Positions 48,915 to 60,942 are shown, counted from the first letter of the stretch. The stretch is DNA of 64,000 nt from Hyaloperonospora brassicae (GCA_947650285.1 CANTFL010001234.1:371740-435739); one strand, 5' to 3'. A program made the numbers and translations. Notes: generated from the letters alone by a model not told the origin.

Positions 48915-50455
48915 AGTATTTAGCAAGATGGTACATCTTGCTGCGGTTCCCGAGTCGATCACAGCATACGGTTGTGGGCGTGTCTCCATCGACACAGTGT
49001 TTTGACTCCATGGCTTACCCCGTGAACTGGTCTCGGATCGAGACCCTCGTTTCACGGCGGAGTTTTTTTAATCCGTGTTGCGCACGTTGGAAACGCGGTT
49101 GAAGATATCAACTCTAATCATCCTGAAACAGACGGTCAGACGGAACGTGCCAGCCGCGTCCTCGAATTAATTCTTTAAGGATACGCCTACCCGTTTACGA
49201 ATTGGAGTGAATTCTTGCCTACGGTCAAATTCGCCATCAACAACTCCGTGCATGCATATACAATGCATGCACCGTCCTACGTGAATGACTTACACCACCC
49301 GAGTGTTCCCGCCCTGATACAGAGTGACTCTGAGATAAGGTGGGGGGACTCGCTCGAGCAAAAACCGTTTTGGCTCTTACTCATCACTTATCACCGCTCA
49401 CGCCGATACGTTTGATGCCGATGTGGACAATATTGGCATTGAGGAAGACGAGCTTAGCAGTGGCGAAGACGCTGATGCTGCATCATGAAATGATAACGAT
49501 GCTGAAACATTCAGTATCGTAAATGACTGTGCCAACGAGGGAGATGATACCCTCTCTGAAGGAGAGAAAGACCTCTAAGCAGTTCGCGCAACGCACACTG
49601 AGCGACACAACAACGAGTCAGGAGAAAAATTCCGGCTGACTCGAGAAGCGGTAGTTCGTTGCGTTCAGGTCTCCATCTCTAATGCGGTGGACCGCCACAA
49701 ACGGAGCGCAGACTAGAATGGAAGATAAAATGTTCTTTCATTTTAAGTTAGCGACCTAGTACTACTGTTTACGGTAAACTTACTTAGAAATGCAGTCACT
49801 AATGTCGTCAGTAGTAAGCTACTGCCGAAATACATTGGACCCTTCCCGTATTGCACCGCCAAGGCAATGCATATGCGATCGACTGGCTATTAGGATGCGC
49901 ACGCATCCTAAGTTCTACGTTTGGCGTCTCCGCACAAATTATCAGTTTGAGTTCTCTTCTGAGATCGGATTCAGCCGCCACGCTCAAGAATCATCAGCAG
50001 ATTATTGTGATCACAGGCCAAACTTTCGAGTTGTTCCTTCAGCAACGCAATTTTGCGACGAACAACCGCTAGCTTGTCGCGCAGTAGACGACGAGCGCAT
50101 TTGCTCTCAAGTTGAGCGAATGCAAGGCCCGACCGGTCTATCGACCGATCGGCACGATGAAGATGCACATTCTTCTCCGATTCATGTCGACAAAGGTATA
50201 CTTGCTCCACCTTCTCTCTCAACTCGGTCAGAACGAGGTCATAGCGGTCGCACATTTCCTGCCGGACCGAAGGCTGAACCGGAACTGGTTTTTCTGCCTC
50301 CACCATGGACGCGGATGGACTCGCACGGTGATCGACGCTTTCATGTGGTGCGTATTTTGAGCCACCGAGTGAAGCAAGGGGTTCAAGTTACTTTTTCCGC
50401 TGGCGGGGATATCCACCCTCGTATGATAGCTGGTAGCCTCGATCCCAGCCGATGA
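48915..50455 (+). pseudogene. G2 integrase core, GPY region and chromodomain
   Basis: Gypsy sequence resumes at about 48915 with the core segment corresponding to SKMVHLAAVPES. The zinc-binding N-terminus and about 0.6 kb present in G1 are deleted. The DD35E core continues in shifted frames (VKFAINNSVHAYTMHAPSYV at 49215). The C-terminus at 49790-50455 is open for 221 codons. It contains RTHPKFYVWRLRTNYQFEF and a chromodomain-like RRFHVVRILSHRVKQG. Its last ~480 bp overlap the antisense frame. Confidence 0.8.
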
Positions 50456-51496
50456 CTGATGTTTAGGGTTTTGTCGAGCAATGTGACACGACACATTCGA
50501 TGATTCTTCGGAACCATCGATAAACACGCTCTTTTGGCGGTTGTAGACGGATGGCAAGTTTTCAATCGCGTCAAGCACCTCATCCGAGACGTGAGTTCTA
50601 AATTAGGGCGAACTCAGGGAATGAACTTCCGTTTGAGCACGCTGCAAGTTGTCAATACAACTCGCACAAGGGTCACCCTATTTGAGGCAAGGAATGCCTG
50701 CCTCACGCGATAAACGATGCAGCCAATACCTTGCACCGGTTGACGTTAGTTTTTAAACTTGACGCGTGCTGACTTAAGTTTTTGGAGCCACGCTTCACGT
50801 TCAAAATTCATTACATTTTGGACGAACGCGTTTCATTCCGCCAAAAGCAAGGTCTTATCACGATTTTGGTTGAAATTGAAGCATTGATAATTAAAAAAAG
50901 CATCGCGGTAAAAGTCCTTCACCGCGAAAATTGCTTGCGCTGGGTGACAAGCTATGAAGCTCGCTCGCATCGAATAATGATATTCGATGGTGCTGGCTTG
51001 TCTCGTGAGACAAGCTATTGATGAGCCGTTTGGGCAAGCACCACGGCTTAATCCCATCACACTTGAACGTGGTACCAACGCATGTACCACGGTTCTCGAA
51101 GTGGCGATGGCACGCGCCATCTTCGACATAAATGTGTGAAGACGCACGAGTTGGTTGTGATAATGAGTAATCATACTCAACACCATATTCTTCATCGCTA
51201 CTGAACAGACTGTGACCCAAGTCGCGAGTCTGTTCTTTCGGCAGAGCCTTTGATGAAGGCTTAGGAAGAGACACCGCGGGCGATTAGGATGCCTCTAACT
51301 CATTTACCGAGTCAGACTTGTCTGAATCGGTAGAGAAGATGACCTCCACCTCGGAGGGATCATGTGCACGTGATGTGATATCACGTGCGCTTGTAGCAAC
51401 AGGCTCTACAGATATATAAAAATCAGTAGACGACAAATCTTCTGCCGCGGAGGCTTGCGCAGCAACATGCTGTGCTGTCATTATTTCACCCCGCAT
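49971..51496 (-). pseudogene. Antisense ORF of G2
   Basis: This is the counterpart of 15144-16672. The first Met codon of the family is ATA here; the next in-frame ATG, two codons on, is at 51496. Blocks: SMRGEIMTAQHVAAQASAAE; acidic EVEVIFSTDSDKSDSV; one in-frame stop after NELEAS where relatives have Arg; RDLGHSLFSSDEEYGVEYD; DKTLLLAE then NAFVQNVMNFEREAWL; LDAIENLPSVYNRQKSVF; and an open 111-codon C-terminus (49971-50306) with REKVEQVYLCRHESEKN and RRKIALLKEQLESLACDHNN, a likely coiled coil. It is 1526 bp long with a few frame breaks. Confidence 0.65.
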
Positions 51497-51635
51497 AGAT
51501 ATTTTAACTATGCGCGGCAATGTCAGATACGAACGGATCTGACCAATAAAGTGCTCCCTGTCCTAATGGTGTCCAGCAGGTGGCCAAAAGGTTGAGATAG
51601 TCGTAAAGTGCCTATCAGTTCAGGAGTAGAGGTGG

Positions 51636-52073
51636 TCGAAAGGGTTACCCGTTTCGTGAAATACCAGTGTGCGTAATGGTATTGAAGAATATTCTGGTGA
51701 AAATTCTTCTTACAATATCACTAACTACACTGATATTGTTAAGATGACACAAAGATCTACTCGTTGGTTGAAAATTGTGTTTATATCAGCCCACCAATCG
51801 CTTCTAGACGCGCGCAATGGGTGGTGAGTAGTCTTCCTCTTACATGGTTTGATATATTAATATGATCAGGTTACGGTAAATCAGACACAAGAGATAATTG
51901 GACCTACTTATTTAAGTAACACTTTTACGTTGCTACGACCAAATGTTTCTGTTACTCGTTTGCAATTCTTCGATGCAGTAATTAGAGGTAGCAGAGCACT
52001 GACCTTCACTGTTGTCAGTGAGAGTTGGCTACGTACTGGTAATTTTATACAAAGCTACGGGTGCCCCGGTTCA
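51636..52073 (+). repeat. 3' LTR of G2
   Basis: It aligns with the family from tcgaaagggttacccgtttc to gtgccccggttca and contains the core ccaccaatcgcttctagacg, then cgcgcaatgggtggtgagta. A purine-rich tract (caggagtagaggtgg) precedes it. The inverted-repeat arm stops at 52020, 53 bp before the LTR end. Confidence 0.88.
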
Positions 52074-53147
52074 ATGTCAGTTGCTGAAGGCTGATTCTAG
52101 TCGGCCACCAAAAGACGAGATCTTGTACGAAGCTTTGATTCGAATGTTAATCTCTAGAAGAAGTACTTTTGTCCGAGGTGTTCTATAGATAAAAAGATAG
52201 AATGTTTACTTTCTCTTTTGATATAATAAAGACACATGCCTCATCAAGGCGTCTTATGTTCATTGTGCGCCTGGCAAATGCCTTGTCAAGCTAGCTACAC
52301 GCAAGCAATCTGTGATGTAGATCTCTCAATCATATATTACCCCGAAAAAAAGAAATTTAGTGCTTTGAGCTTGTTGACTCTTTTAAGACATGTTATTTGA
52401 ACGATATTGCCTGTTTATAATTTAAGTCGTCGACTGTCTTTAGGAGATGTACCGCTCCACTACACCCAAGTTGGTCTAGAATCTACACGGCATAAATATC
52501 ATGCGAAATTTGATTATGTTTGCGGCCATGTGCGTGCTTAAGTACTCCAATGCGACTGCAACCGTAGAAGTTTGTATGTAAGGCAAGGGCAAGGACGTAG
52601 TGCTAGCTTTTGTGGATTCGTTTTGGGTAAACGACTTAATTTATCGCCGCTCGACGACCGATACCGTGCACTTTTCCACTGCAATGTGGTGTCATGGAAG
52701 TCGAAGCGACAATGAAAAGTGAATACGTTTAGCACCGAGGCTGAGTACATGGTATTGTACTCTGCAGGAGGAAAATCTAGGATACATCGCGCGAGCGAAG
52801 CATAAATCATTCATGTAAGATTATATCACTTCGCTGTTCAGTTTTACATCAGTTTTTTCGCAAAAAGGTTATGGAAGGCTTGTTTGAAATAGGGTTAAAG
52901 CCAAAAGACGAGATGATCGCAAACGGCATGTCAAAGGCTCCCATTTGGACAAAAAATGCCATATTCCGCTGATTGGCAGTAGTTGTGTTGAGCTATTATA
53001 ACTATGCGGGTGGGCATGAAAAAATACTATTACGTGTTGTAATGCGGCATGCATATCGAATATGTCTATAATAGAAGCGTGTTTATGTGTCCGATGTATT
53101 GAGCCTATTATATATACATACTGAATTACCAATCCAAAAGCAAATCA
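52074..53147. other. Spacer of the inverted repeat
   Basis: About 1.07 kb of single-copy sequence separates the arms; together with the last 53 bp of the G2 LTR this is the loop between them. Apart from the copia relic (about 52500-52985) I see no feature. Confidence 0.6.
52500..52985 (+). pseudogene. Ty1/copia RT-RNase H tail relic in the spacer
   Basis: Plus-strand fragments follow the copia order. AAMCVLKYSNATATVEV corresponds to the AAKRVLRYL region after RT. GKGKDVVLAFVDSFWVNDLI then YRRSTTDTVHF corresponds to the RNase H motif DADWA.D...RRSTTGY. TEAEYMVLYSA matches the EAEY motif. ENLGYIARAKHK and GLFEIGLKPKDEMIANGMSK correspond to DNQGCIA and the terminal EMIAD..TKA motif. Stops and frameshifts are frequent. 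LTRs and upstream domains are not seen. Confidence 0.7.
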
Positions 53148-53532
53148 CACTGACAACAGTGAAGGTCAGTGCTCTGCTACCTCTAATTACTGCATCGAAG
53201 AATTGCAAACGAGTAACAGAAACATTTGGTCGTAGCAACGTAAAAGTGTTACTTAAATAACTAGGTCCAATTATCTCTTGTGTCTGATTTACCGTAACCT
53301 GATCATATTAATATATCAAACCATGTAAGAGGAAGACTACTCACCACCCATTGCGCGCGTCTAGAAGCGATTGGTGGGCTGATATAAACACAATTTTCAA
53401 CCAACGAGTAGATCTTTGTGTCATCTTAACAATATCAGTGTAGTTAGTGATATTGTAAGAAGAATTTTCACCAGAATATTCTTCAATACCATTACGCACA
53501 CTGGTATTTCACGAAACGGGTAACCCTTTCGA
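53148..53532 (-). repeat. 3' LTR of G3, truncated
   Basis: This is the reverse complement of 51636-52020. The terminal 53 bp (R/U5 end) of the LTR are missing, cut at the inverted-repeat junction. Confidence 0.88.
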
Positions 53533-53671
53533 CCACCTCTACTCCTGAACTGATAGGCACTTTACGACTATCTCAACCTTTTGGCCACCTGCTGGACACC
53601 ATTAGGACAGGGAGCACTTTATTGGTCAGATCCGTTCGTATCTGACATTGCCGCGCATAGTTAAAATATCT

Positions 53672-55198
53672 ATGCGGGGTGAAATAATGACAGCACAGCA
53701 TGTTGCTGCGCAAGCCTCCGCGGCAGAAGATTTGTCGTCTACTGATTTTTATATATCTGTAGAGCCTGTTGCTACAAGCGCACGTGATATCACATCACGT
53801 GCACATGATCCCTCCGAGGTGGAGGTCATCTTCTCTACCGATTCAGACAAGTCTGACTCGGTAAATGAGTTAGAGGCATCCTAATCGCCCGCGGTGTCTC
53901 TTCCTAAGCCTTCATCAAAGGCTCTGCCGAAAGAACAGACTCGCGACTTGGGTCACAGTCTGTTCAGTAGCGATGAAGAATATGGTGTTGAGTATGATTA
54001 CTCATTATCACAACCAACTCGTGCGTCTTCACACGATTTATGTCGAAGATGGCGCGTGCCATCGCCACTTCGAGAACCGTGGTACATGCGTTGGTACCAC
54101 GTTCAAGTGTGATGGGATTAAGCCGTGGTGCTTGCCCAAACGGCTCATCAATAGCTTGTCTCACGAGACAAGCCAGCACCATCGAATATCATTATTCGAT
54201 GCGAGCGAGCTTCATAGCTTGTCACCCAGCGCAAGCAACTTTCGCGGTGAAGGACTTTTACCTCGATGCTTTTTTTAATTATCAATGCTTCAATTTCAAC
54301 CAAAATCGTGATAAGACCTTGCTTTTGGCGGAATGAAACGCGTTCGTCCAAAATGTAATGAATTTTGAACGTGAAGCGTGGCTCCAAAAACTTAAGTCAG
54401 CACGCGTCAAGTTTAAAAACTAACGTCAACCGGTGCAAGGTATTGGCTGCATCGTTTATCGCGTGAGGCAGGCATTCCTTGCCTCAAATAGGGTGACCCT
54501 TGTGCGAGTTGTATTGACAACTTGCAGCGTGCTCAAACGGAAGTTCATTCCCTGAGTTCGCCCTAATTTAGAACTCACGTCTCGGATGAGGTGCTTGACG
54601 CGATTGAAAACTTGCCATCCGTCTACAACCGCCAAAAGAGCGTGTTTATCGATGGTTCCGAAGAATCATCGAATGTGTCGTGTCACATTGCTCGACAAAA
54701 CCCTAAACATCAGTCATCGGCTGGGATCGAGGCTACCAGCTATCATACGAGGGTGGATATCCCCGCCAGCGGAAAAAGTAACTTGAACCCCTTGCTTCAC
54801 TCGGTGGCTCAAAATACGCACCACATGAAAGCGTCGATCACCGTGCGAGTCCATCCGCGTCCATGGTGGAGGCAGAAAAACCAGTTCCGGTTCAGCCTTC
54901 GGTCCGGCAGGAAATGTGCGACCGCTATGACCTCGTTCTGACCGAGTTGAGAGAGAAGGTGGAGCAAGTATACCTTTGTCGACATGAATCGGAGAAGAAT
55001 GTGCATCTTCATCGTGCCGATCGGTCGATAGACCGGTCGGGCCTTGCATTCGCTCAACTTGAGAGCAAATGCGCTCGTCGTCTACTGCGCGACAAGCTAG
55101 CGGTTGTTCGTCGCAAAATTGCGTTGCTGAAGGAACAACTCGAAAGTTTGGCCTGTGATCACAATAATCTGCTGATGATTCTTGAGCGTGGCGGCTGA
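53672..55198 (+). pseudogene. Antisense ORF of G3
   Basis: This is the plus-strand twin of the G2 antisense frame (1527 bp). The ATG at 53672 is the second family Met; the first position (53666) is ATA. It begins SMRGEIMTAQHVAAQASAAE and shares the in-frame stop at 53882. It has an additional 1-bp insertion at 54035 that shifts frame after PTRASSH, so this copy is slightly more damaged than that of G2. The C-terminal coiled-coil segment (54863-55198) is open and identical to the G2 copy. Confidence 0.65.
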
Positions 55199-56254
55199 AT
55201 CCGATCTCAGAAGAGAACTCAAACTGATAATTTGTGCGGAGACGCCAAACGTAGAACTTAGGATGCGTGCGCATCCTAATAGCCAGTCGATCGCATATGC
55301 ATTGCCTTGGCGGTGCAATACGGGAAGGGTCCAATGTATTTCGGCAGTAGCTTACTACTGACGACATTAGTGACTGCATTTCTAAGTAAGTTTACCGTAA
55401 ACAGTAGTACTAGGTCGCTAACTTAAAATGAAAGAACATTTTATCTTCCATTCTAGTCTGCGCTCCGTTTGTGGCGGTCCACCGCATTAGAGATGGAGAC
55501 CTGAACGCAACGAACTACCGCTTCTCGAGTCAGCCGGAATTTTTCTCCTGACTCGTTGTTGTGTCGCTCAGTGTGCGTTGCGCGAACTGCTTAGAGGTCT
55601 TTCTCTCCTTCAGAGAGGGTATCATCTCCCTCGTTGGCACAGTCATTTACGATACTGAATGTTTCAGCATCGTTATCATTTCATGATGCAGCATCAGCGT
55701 CTTCGCCACTGCTAAGCTCGTCTTCCTCAATGCCAATATTGTCCACATCGGCATCAAACGTATCGGCGTGAGCGGTGATAAGTGATGAGTAAGAGCCAAA
55801 ACGGTTTTTGCTCGAGCGAGTCCCCCCACCTTATCTCAGAGTCACTCTGTATCAGGGCGGGAACACTCGGGTGGTGTAAGTCATTCACGTAGGACGGTGC
55901 ATGCATTGTATATGCATGCACGGAGTTGTTGATGGCGAATTTGACCGTAGGCAAGAATTCACTCCAATTCGTAAACGGGTAGGCGTATCCTTAAAGAATT
56001 AATTCGAGGACGCGGCTGGCACGTTCCGTCTGACCGTCTGTTTCAGGATGATTAGAGTTGATATCTTCAACCGCGTTTCCAACGTGCGCAACACGGATTA
56101 AAAAAACTCCGCCGTGAAACGAGGGTCTCGATCCGAGACCAGTTCACGGGGTAAGCCATGGAGTCAAAACACTGTGTCGATGGAGACACGCCCACAACCG
56201 TATGCTGTGATCGACTCGGGAACCGCAGCAAGATGTACCATCTTGCTAAATACT
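54714..56254 (-). pseudogene. G3 integrase core, GPY region and chromodomain
   Basis: This is the mirror copy of 48915-50455, with the same missing N-terminal zinc region and the same open 221-codon C-terminus (54714-55379). No independent change was seen in the translated segments. Confidence 0.8.
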
Positions 56255-56471
56255 CCTTTAGGTCATACTTTAACAACAGAAAATATTCCATTTTATCCTT
56301 TTTATAGGGAATTGCTAAATTCACACCCCATTTCCTTAGATTCACACCCTTACTTCAAGATCTTATATATAAAAATCCTTATTCATTTCAAGATTTGATT
56401 TTTGACAAAGTTATCACTCAATAATCTACGCCATTAATTGGCAAGTAATACGTAAGAAATGCATAAGATAC

Positions 56472-56615
56472 TTGCATGAGTGTAGAGCCCACTAGGGATC
56501 GCACAAATCCCACGGCATCGTGCACGATCTCCATAACGGCCATCGTCTGAACCACTTTGAGCGGCAGTGACACAACGTCCCACGTGATTTGTGCCAATGT
56601 CTCCAGTCCAGATCG
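56472..56615 (-). pseudogene. Captured PHS1/HACD exon fragment (right copy)
   Basis: Mirror copy of 48554-48697; the same 48 codons with LPLKVVQTMAVMEIVHDAVG, unchanged as far as I can see. Confidence 0.7.
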
Positions 56616-56806
56616 CCACCTTCACGCGTCTTATGGACCGTTGTCACTGTTAGGTACAACACTTACTCCCAGCCAGCGCAAGAGACGTCATTGAAGGCCA
56701 GCAGGTATAAGTTTAGTTGCGAGGACTACGCATACAAAAAGAGGGAACTATGGTCAGCCTCCGCGTTGCAACCTTGACACTAGTCTGTATCTCCTCTTGT
56801 TCTCAC

Positions 56807-57052
56807 CTTTTTGGCCTGCACGACCGTTCGTGGAAAGTCGTCAAGAATAAAGCCACGACGGCAGTCCGAAATCTTGATGGCGTCCTTAATGATACCGACG
56901 ACAATCTCGTCGGTCACAAGTGCTCCCGACTCCATCGCGGCTTTGACCTTTTTGCCTATGTCGGTGCCAGCAGCTACAGCAGCGGGCAAGATGTCGCCCG
57001 TATCCAAGTTGCAGAGAAAGTAACCGTCTTTGTCCAACGGCGATTGCGTACC
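56807..57052 (-). pseudogene. Captured adenylate kinase exon fragment (right copy)
   Basis: Mirror copy of 48117-48362; the same 82 codons and the same donor-like gtgaga directly after the exon end. Confidence 0.85.
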
Positions 57053-57189
57053 TTGTATTATATAATATTTGAAGGAAGGGTGTGAATCTAAGAAAAAGGG
57101 GTGTGAATTTAGCAATTACCTTTTTTATACTAAAGATTCATTTGGGATAATGGTAATATTTATAGTATCTTTTTTTAGTTGTTGAGTCA

Positions 57190-58385
57190 TTAGGTCGTCC
57201 TAAGTCATGTTTTACGAAGAAGTTATAATCCGCGAAAAAAGATTCCCACATCCTCGTTCTTTGCGAGAGGTGTAAATTGATTACGGCCGTGCGTAGAGAC
57301 GCATGGTCGGTATAGACGATGAATGGTCTATTTTCGAGAAAATAGAAGCGAAACTTAGCCTGTGCATATTTCACGGCAAGGGGTTCCTTGGTATGCACTG
57401 GCCAATTACGCTCAGCTGCTTGCAGCTGACGCGACTAATATCCGACGATGCGCTTGCGCCTTCTGTATCGTACTGCATTAACGAAAATCCGATTGCATAA
57501 TCGCTGTCGCGACAGACCAATCTTAAACGATTTGTTTTGATCTGCGATCGCCATTATGGGCGATTGCATCAAGCTCTGCCTGAAACTCTCGAAGGAACTC
57601 TGACAGGCAGCATTCTAAGACCACTTCACATTTTTCTTGAGCAAACAAGAAATATGAACAATCATCTCGGAGTAGTTGCGAGATTACTTGTTCAAATAAG
57701 CCGCTAAGCCAACGAACTTACAGATTCTCTTAGCATCGACTGGCACAGGCCAGTCGGTGATCGCCTTGATCTTTTCGGGATCAGGGAGTACGCCGCGCTT
57801 ACCCAAGATGCACCCAAGAAGCGATATTTCGCTAGCCGCAAACATACACTTCTTGAGGTTGGCGTACAACTTATGTTTACGCATAAGTTATAGAACCTGG
57901 CAAACGTGTGTTCTGTAAATCGCCAGGTCCGTCTTTTCGCTCATAGCCCGGCTATGGACGACCACACCGTCGAAACAGCTCGGTGCGAATCCTCGCACCG
58001 GCTCAACAGATTTGTAACACATATGTTGAATGTTGCAGGGCGGTACTCATCCCCTATAGCATCACTAGCTACTCCCAGAGCATACCGCTCGGGGTGCTCA
58101 CAGCTGTGTATGGATGTCCCGTTCACGAACAAGCATGAAATAGAATCTTTATATCTACTCCTTGGAATAAAAGATGGTACTGTTTCAAATACCATGAATG
58201 ATCACGTTCTTCTGCAATATCGGCGTTCGAGCCGGTACCGTTGCAGCGTCCAACTTCTTGAAATCATGCACAATCCGCCATCCTCCTGTAGCCCTTTGCA
58301 CGCAGAAGGTTGGAGATCTGTGAGGGGAAGTTGATTCCTTCACAAGGCCCGCAGCCAAGCGATCGGCAAAGAACTTGTCGATCAC
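57190..58385 (-). pseudogene. G3 reverse transcriptase and RNase H
   Basis: Mirror copy of 46784-47979. The only difference found is at 58302 (T/C on the coding strand), a near-synonymous spot in the CVQRATGGW region. It carries the same frameshifts and lost YxDD motif as G2. Confidence 0.85.
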
Positions 58386-58587
58386 TAGTACTTGCGCTCG
58401 AGGCAGATGCTACTACTTCATGACACGGTACTCCCAGCCAAGTTTGAGATCGATCTCGTGTCGAGTGCCTTTATCCTAAGGGAACCCGGAAGACACGGAT
58501 TCAGAGAACACAAAATTGAATTCGATCCAATCCTGTACAAAGAATTTGCCTGAAGTGACTCCCAGGATTGAGCCGTATATCGCTCAA

Positions 58588-60896
58588 TCAGAGCATTCTC
58601 ATCGAGGACACTTTCTTCCATCGATGAACTGCTGAGAAACCATATGTTCTCAGCAAAACCCATTGACGACCGAATATTGGCCCCACACTAGTCCCCCGCG
58701 AAGATTTTACACAGACCTGCTTGACTTTTCCAATACGAAGATCACGTAAGAACCGTTCTGGTTCTATCGTTGGCAATTGTGGGATTTGTAAAGATAACCT
58801 CGGAAGCACAATCAGATCTAGCGTATAAGCGCCTACGCTTGAACATACAGTGACCAAGACGTTCAATGTCTCAGTAACTTGGGAGGACACATCCACAAGC
58901 TGCTGAAAACCCTTTCCTTCAGCAAATACCTCTAGAGGAATTTTTTCTAAAGTAAGTGAGGTTCTTTTCGCCACATTTTTATATGTCAGTGCGCAACCAC
59001 TTTCCGACAACTATCCTCTCCAATATACTGTCATGTCAACGAAGGATCACCGTTTTGCCGATCCCGGCAACCGGTCTCTTCTCTTATGGATGCTGCCTTC
59101 CTGGCATGCATCCATGTCCGGGTCCGCTCTACTTATTTGAGTGATGGACCTTCGATGCCACCTGTACATTTGCACAGTCTCCTGGAGCTTTCTCCACAGG
59201 GTATTGATCAGCTGCACTGCGGTCATGTACAGTAGTACTAATGATTGTATCACAAGTAGGGCTATCGCACTCACTCGCAGTACACCCACACTCTTGCGGG
59301 AGTTCCAAGAAAATCATCAGATGGCCATACGATGAACAAAGGGCAGGTCTCACGACGGATCGAGCCTGTCAGCTCACTCGTGGCTCGTATTTCCTGATGC
59401 AAGCCATTCCTAAGATGACGTCAATATCGTCATTTAGGTTCAGTACGATGAAATTATCATCATACTGTTCGTGGTGATCTTAGGTATGGTATAATTTGAC
59501 TACACATTTCTTCACAGTGATCGATGAGCCTGTCGCAAGGCATACCGTCATCCTCGTTTGAGAGATCCCTCGATCAATAAAGTTGAGCTTTCTATCCTAT
59601 AGTGAATGACGGCAAGCAAAATTGTTTGACGCCCCACAGTCAGCTAAGGCGTAAAGTATAAATTCTGTGTCACTTCTAACGTCAAAATAATGAGGTACAC
59701 CTCATCACCAAGGGAAGAGACACATAGCGACAGTGTGTCGGGAGCAACCTTCGTCAAGAGGCTTGCAAATTTTCTTGATGTTGCTCCCACCTAACCGACC
59801 ATTTTTTGGTAGTCCGCCTCGCTGTTGCGGCTTTGCAACAGATCCGGACTCTCATCCTCGACCTTCACCATCTTGTGGACGGTCACTTTGCTTGATACCG
59901 CGAGGTTCTGATCGGAACCACTGCATTCATATGATTTTGTCCTTACTTGTGATAGCAATGACATCCCAGAAATCGCTTGTAATTCGAAGTTCGAGGATTT
60001 TTGACCTCGACATAAGAGACATTCATCAGCTCTGGGGATCCGGCCGCTGGTCGTTTCTGCGGATGATAGGGGGTCAGCGTAATGTGGGCCTGTCTCATAA
60101 TATAGTTTTTCTGCTCCGCAGCATAGGCCGCTTCTGAGAGAGTCTTCAGATCTACGTGGAACAGTTGGTTCCCGACAGGGATATCTGAAAGCTCCTGAAT
60201 AACATTGTGATCGACACAAATTCAATCACAGGATTTGCTACAATGCAACTTGCAAGGTAACGTACATGTAAGACGTAAGTGTGAACCTTACGCTTATCAT
60301 TCTTGATGTCGAGGAATTCAGATAGAGTACTGATCTCTTTTGGGTGGCGCAAACGTCTCACTGAGCAGGGTCTTTCAAATGTCTAACGACTTAAACACGT
60401 TCGGGTTGTGCAACTTCAGATTCACCGATCTCTGGCATCCCCCTCCAGGCATGACTGAGCATTTGCAACTTGCATGGGCTCATCGTCGATCGACAGGCCT
60501 TGATGGCACCGCCCACCTCGACGAATCATCTCAACCGGGAACCTTCTACGATGGACCGGTACTTGGAGATCTTTGGCTTAATTCTTCCGTCGACGCTCAC
60601 GAGCCGACTCTGCAGAATGAGACTATTGAAGTCTCAGCATATTAAATCCGCTGGTGATATTGTTGTCGCAACGAGGGTACCTCGGCTTACGACTCATCAA
60701 GGTCTTGTTGCAAGAACTTGCTGATGACGGAGTGCTGCTGTTCCCTACACCTTGAGGAAAACATGGCCCAGATAGCTTCTTCGCCAAGGGTAGAAATCAT
60801 TCGTCCGATCGCACTCCATTTGACATCGCACGAATGGTAGTATCTCTCACGGGTTCTGTAAAATCTATCGCCTTCCTCATCGTCCAACATGAACAT
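58588..60896 (-). pseudogene. G3 gag, protease and linker
   Basis: Gag starts at 60896 with MFMLDDEEGDRFYRTRERYY and is open for 69 codons (WSAIGRMISTLGEEAIWAMF), the best-kept gag N-terminus here. The capsid helix KVHTYVLHVRYLASCIVANP lies at 60152-60361. A lysine-rich nucleocapsid-like part lies near 59800-60000 without a clear CCHC. Protease traces are at about 59350-59500. The linker before RT (58588-59010) is open and reads LTLEKIPLEVFAEGKGFQQL, then SSVGAYTLDLIVLPRL. Below 58842 it joins the inverted-repeat arm. Confidence 0.7.
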
Positions 60897-60922
60897 GTTG
60901 AACTATGCGATCGTGGTCCCTA

Positions 60923-60940
60923 GACTACAAAGTGCTACCA
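60923..60940 (-). other. Primer-binding site of G3
   Basis: Read on the minus strand it is TGGTAGCACTTTGTAGTC, identical to G1 over 18 bases and 2 bp from the LTR end. Confidence 0.78.
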
Positions 60941-60942
60941 GT

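Larger units (their letters stand above)
46327..52020. repeat. Left arm of a 5.7-kb near-perfect inverted repeat
   Basis: This arm is the reverse complement of 53148-58842, with coordinates summing to 105168 or 105169. I found only three substitutions (46867, 50906, 50930) and one 1-bp indel (at 54035 in the right arm). The arm covers G2 RT, RNase H, nested transposon, integrase, antisense ORF and most of the 3' LTR. Outside the outer edge the two elements remain related but become strongly diverged within a few bases. Confidence 0.96.
44050..52073 (+). mobile_element. G2: chimeric Ty3/gypsy retrotransposon, plus strand
   Basis: The element runs from a degraded 5' LTR to a 3' LTR of 438 bp (8.0 kb). 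All gypsy domains are present in order but broken. The two LTRs are far more different from each other than the 3' LTR is from the LTRs of G3, and no matching target duplication flanks it (aagta against atgtc). From 46327 onward it is nearly identical to G3 in inverted orientation. It is therefore a hybrid: an older 5' half joined to a 3' half shared with G3. A nested DNA transposon interrupts it between RNase H and integrase. Confidence 0.88.
56265..57189 (-). mobile_element. Pack-MULE-like element (right copy)
   Basis: This is the mirror copy of 47980-48904 with the same TIRs and flanking gacctaa repeat. It was duplicated with the surrounding retrotransposon and does not mark a second transposition. 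Confidence 0.75.
53148..58842. repeat. Right arm of the 5.7-kb inverted repeat
   Basis: This is the reverse complement of 46327-52020. It starts within an LTR at the small palindrome CACTG-acaa-CAGTG and ends in the protease-RT linker of G3. Compared with the left arm it has one extra base at 54035 and differs at 54239, 54263 and 58302. Confidence 0.96.

Noticed and set aside
46327..58842. Inverted repeat as a pure assembly artefact
   Set aside because: The arms differ by at least three substitutions and one indel, and each joins different outer sequence; haplotype joining is still possible and is listed as a refutation test.
59733..60137. 134-codon plus-strand ORF
   Set aside because: It is opposite G3 gag, has no family match and is not shared with other copies.
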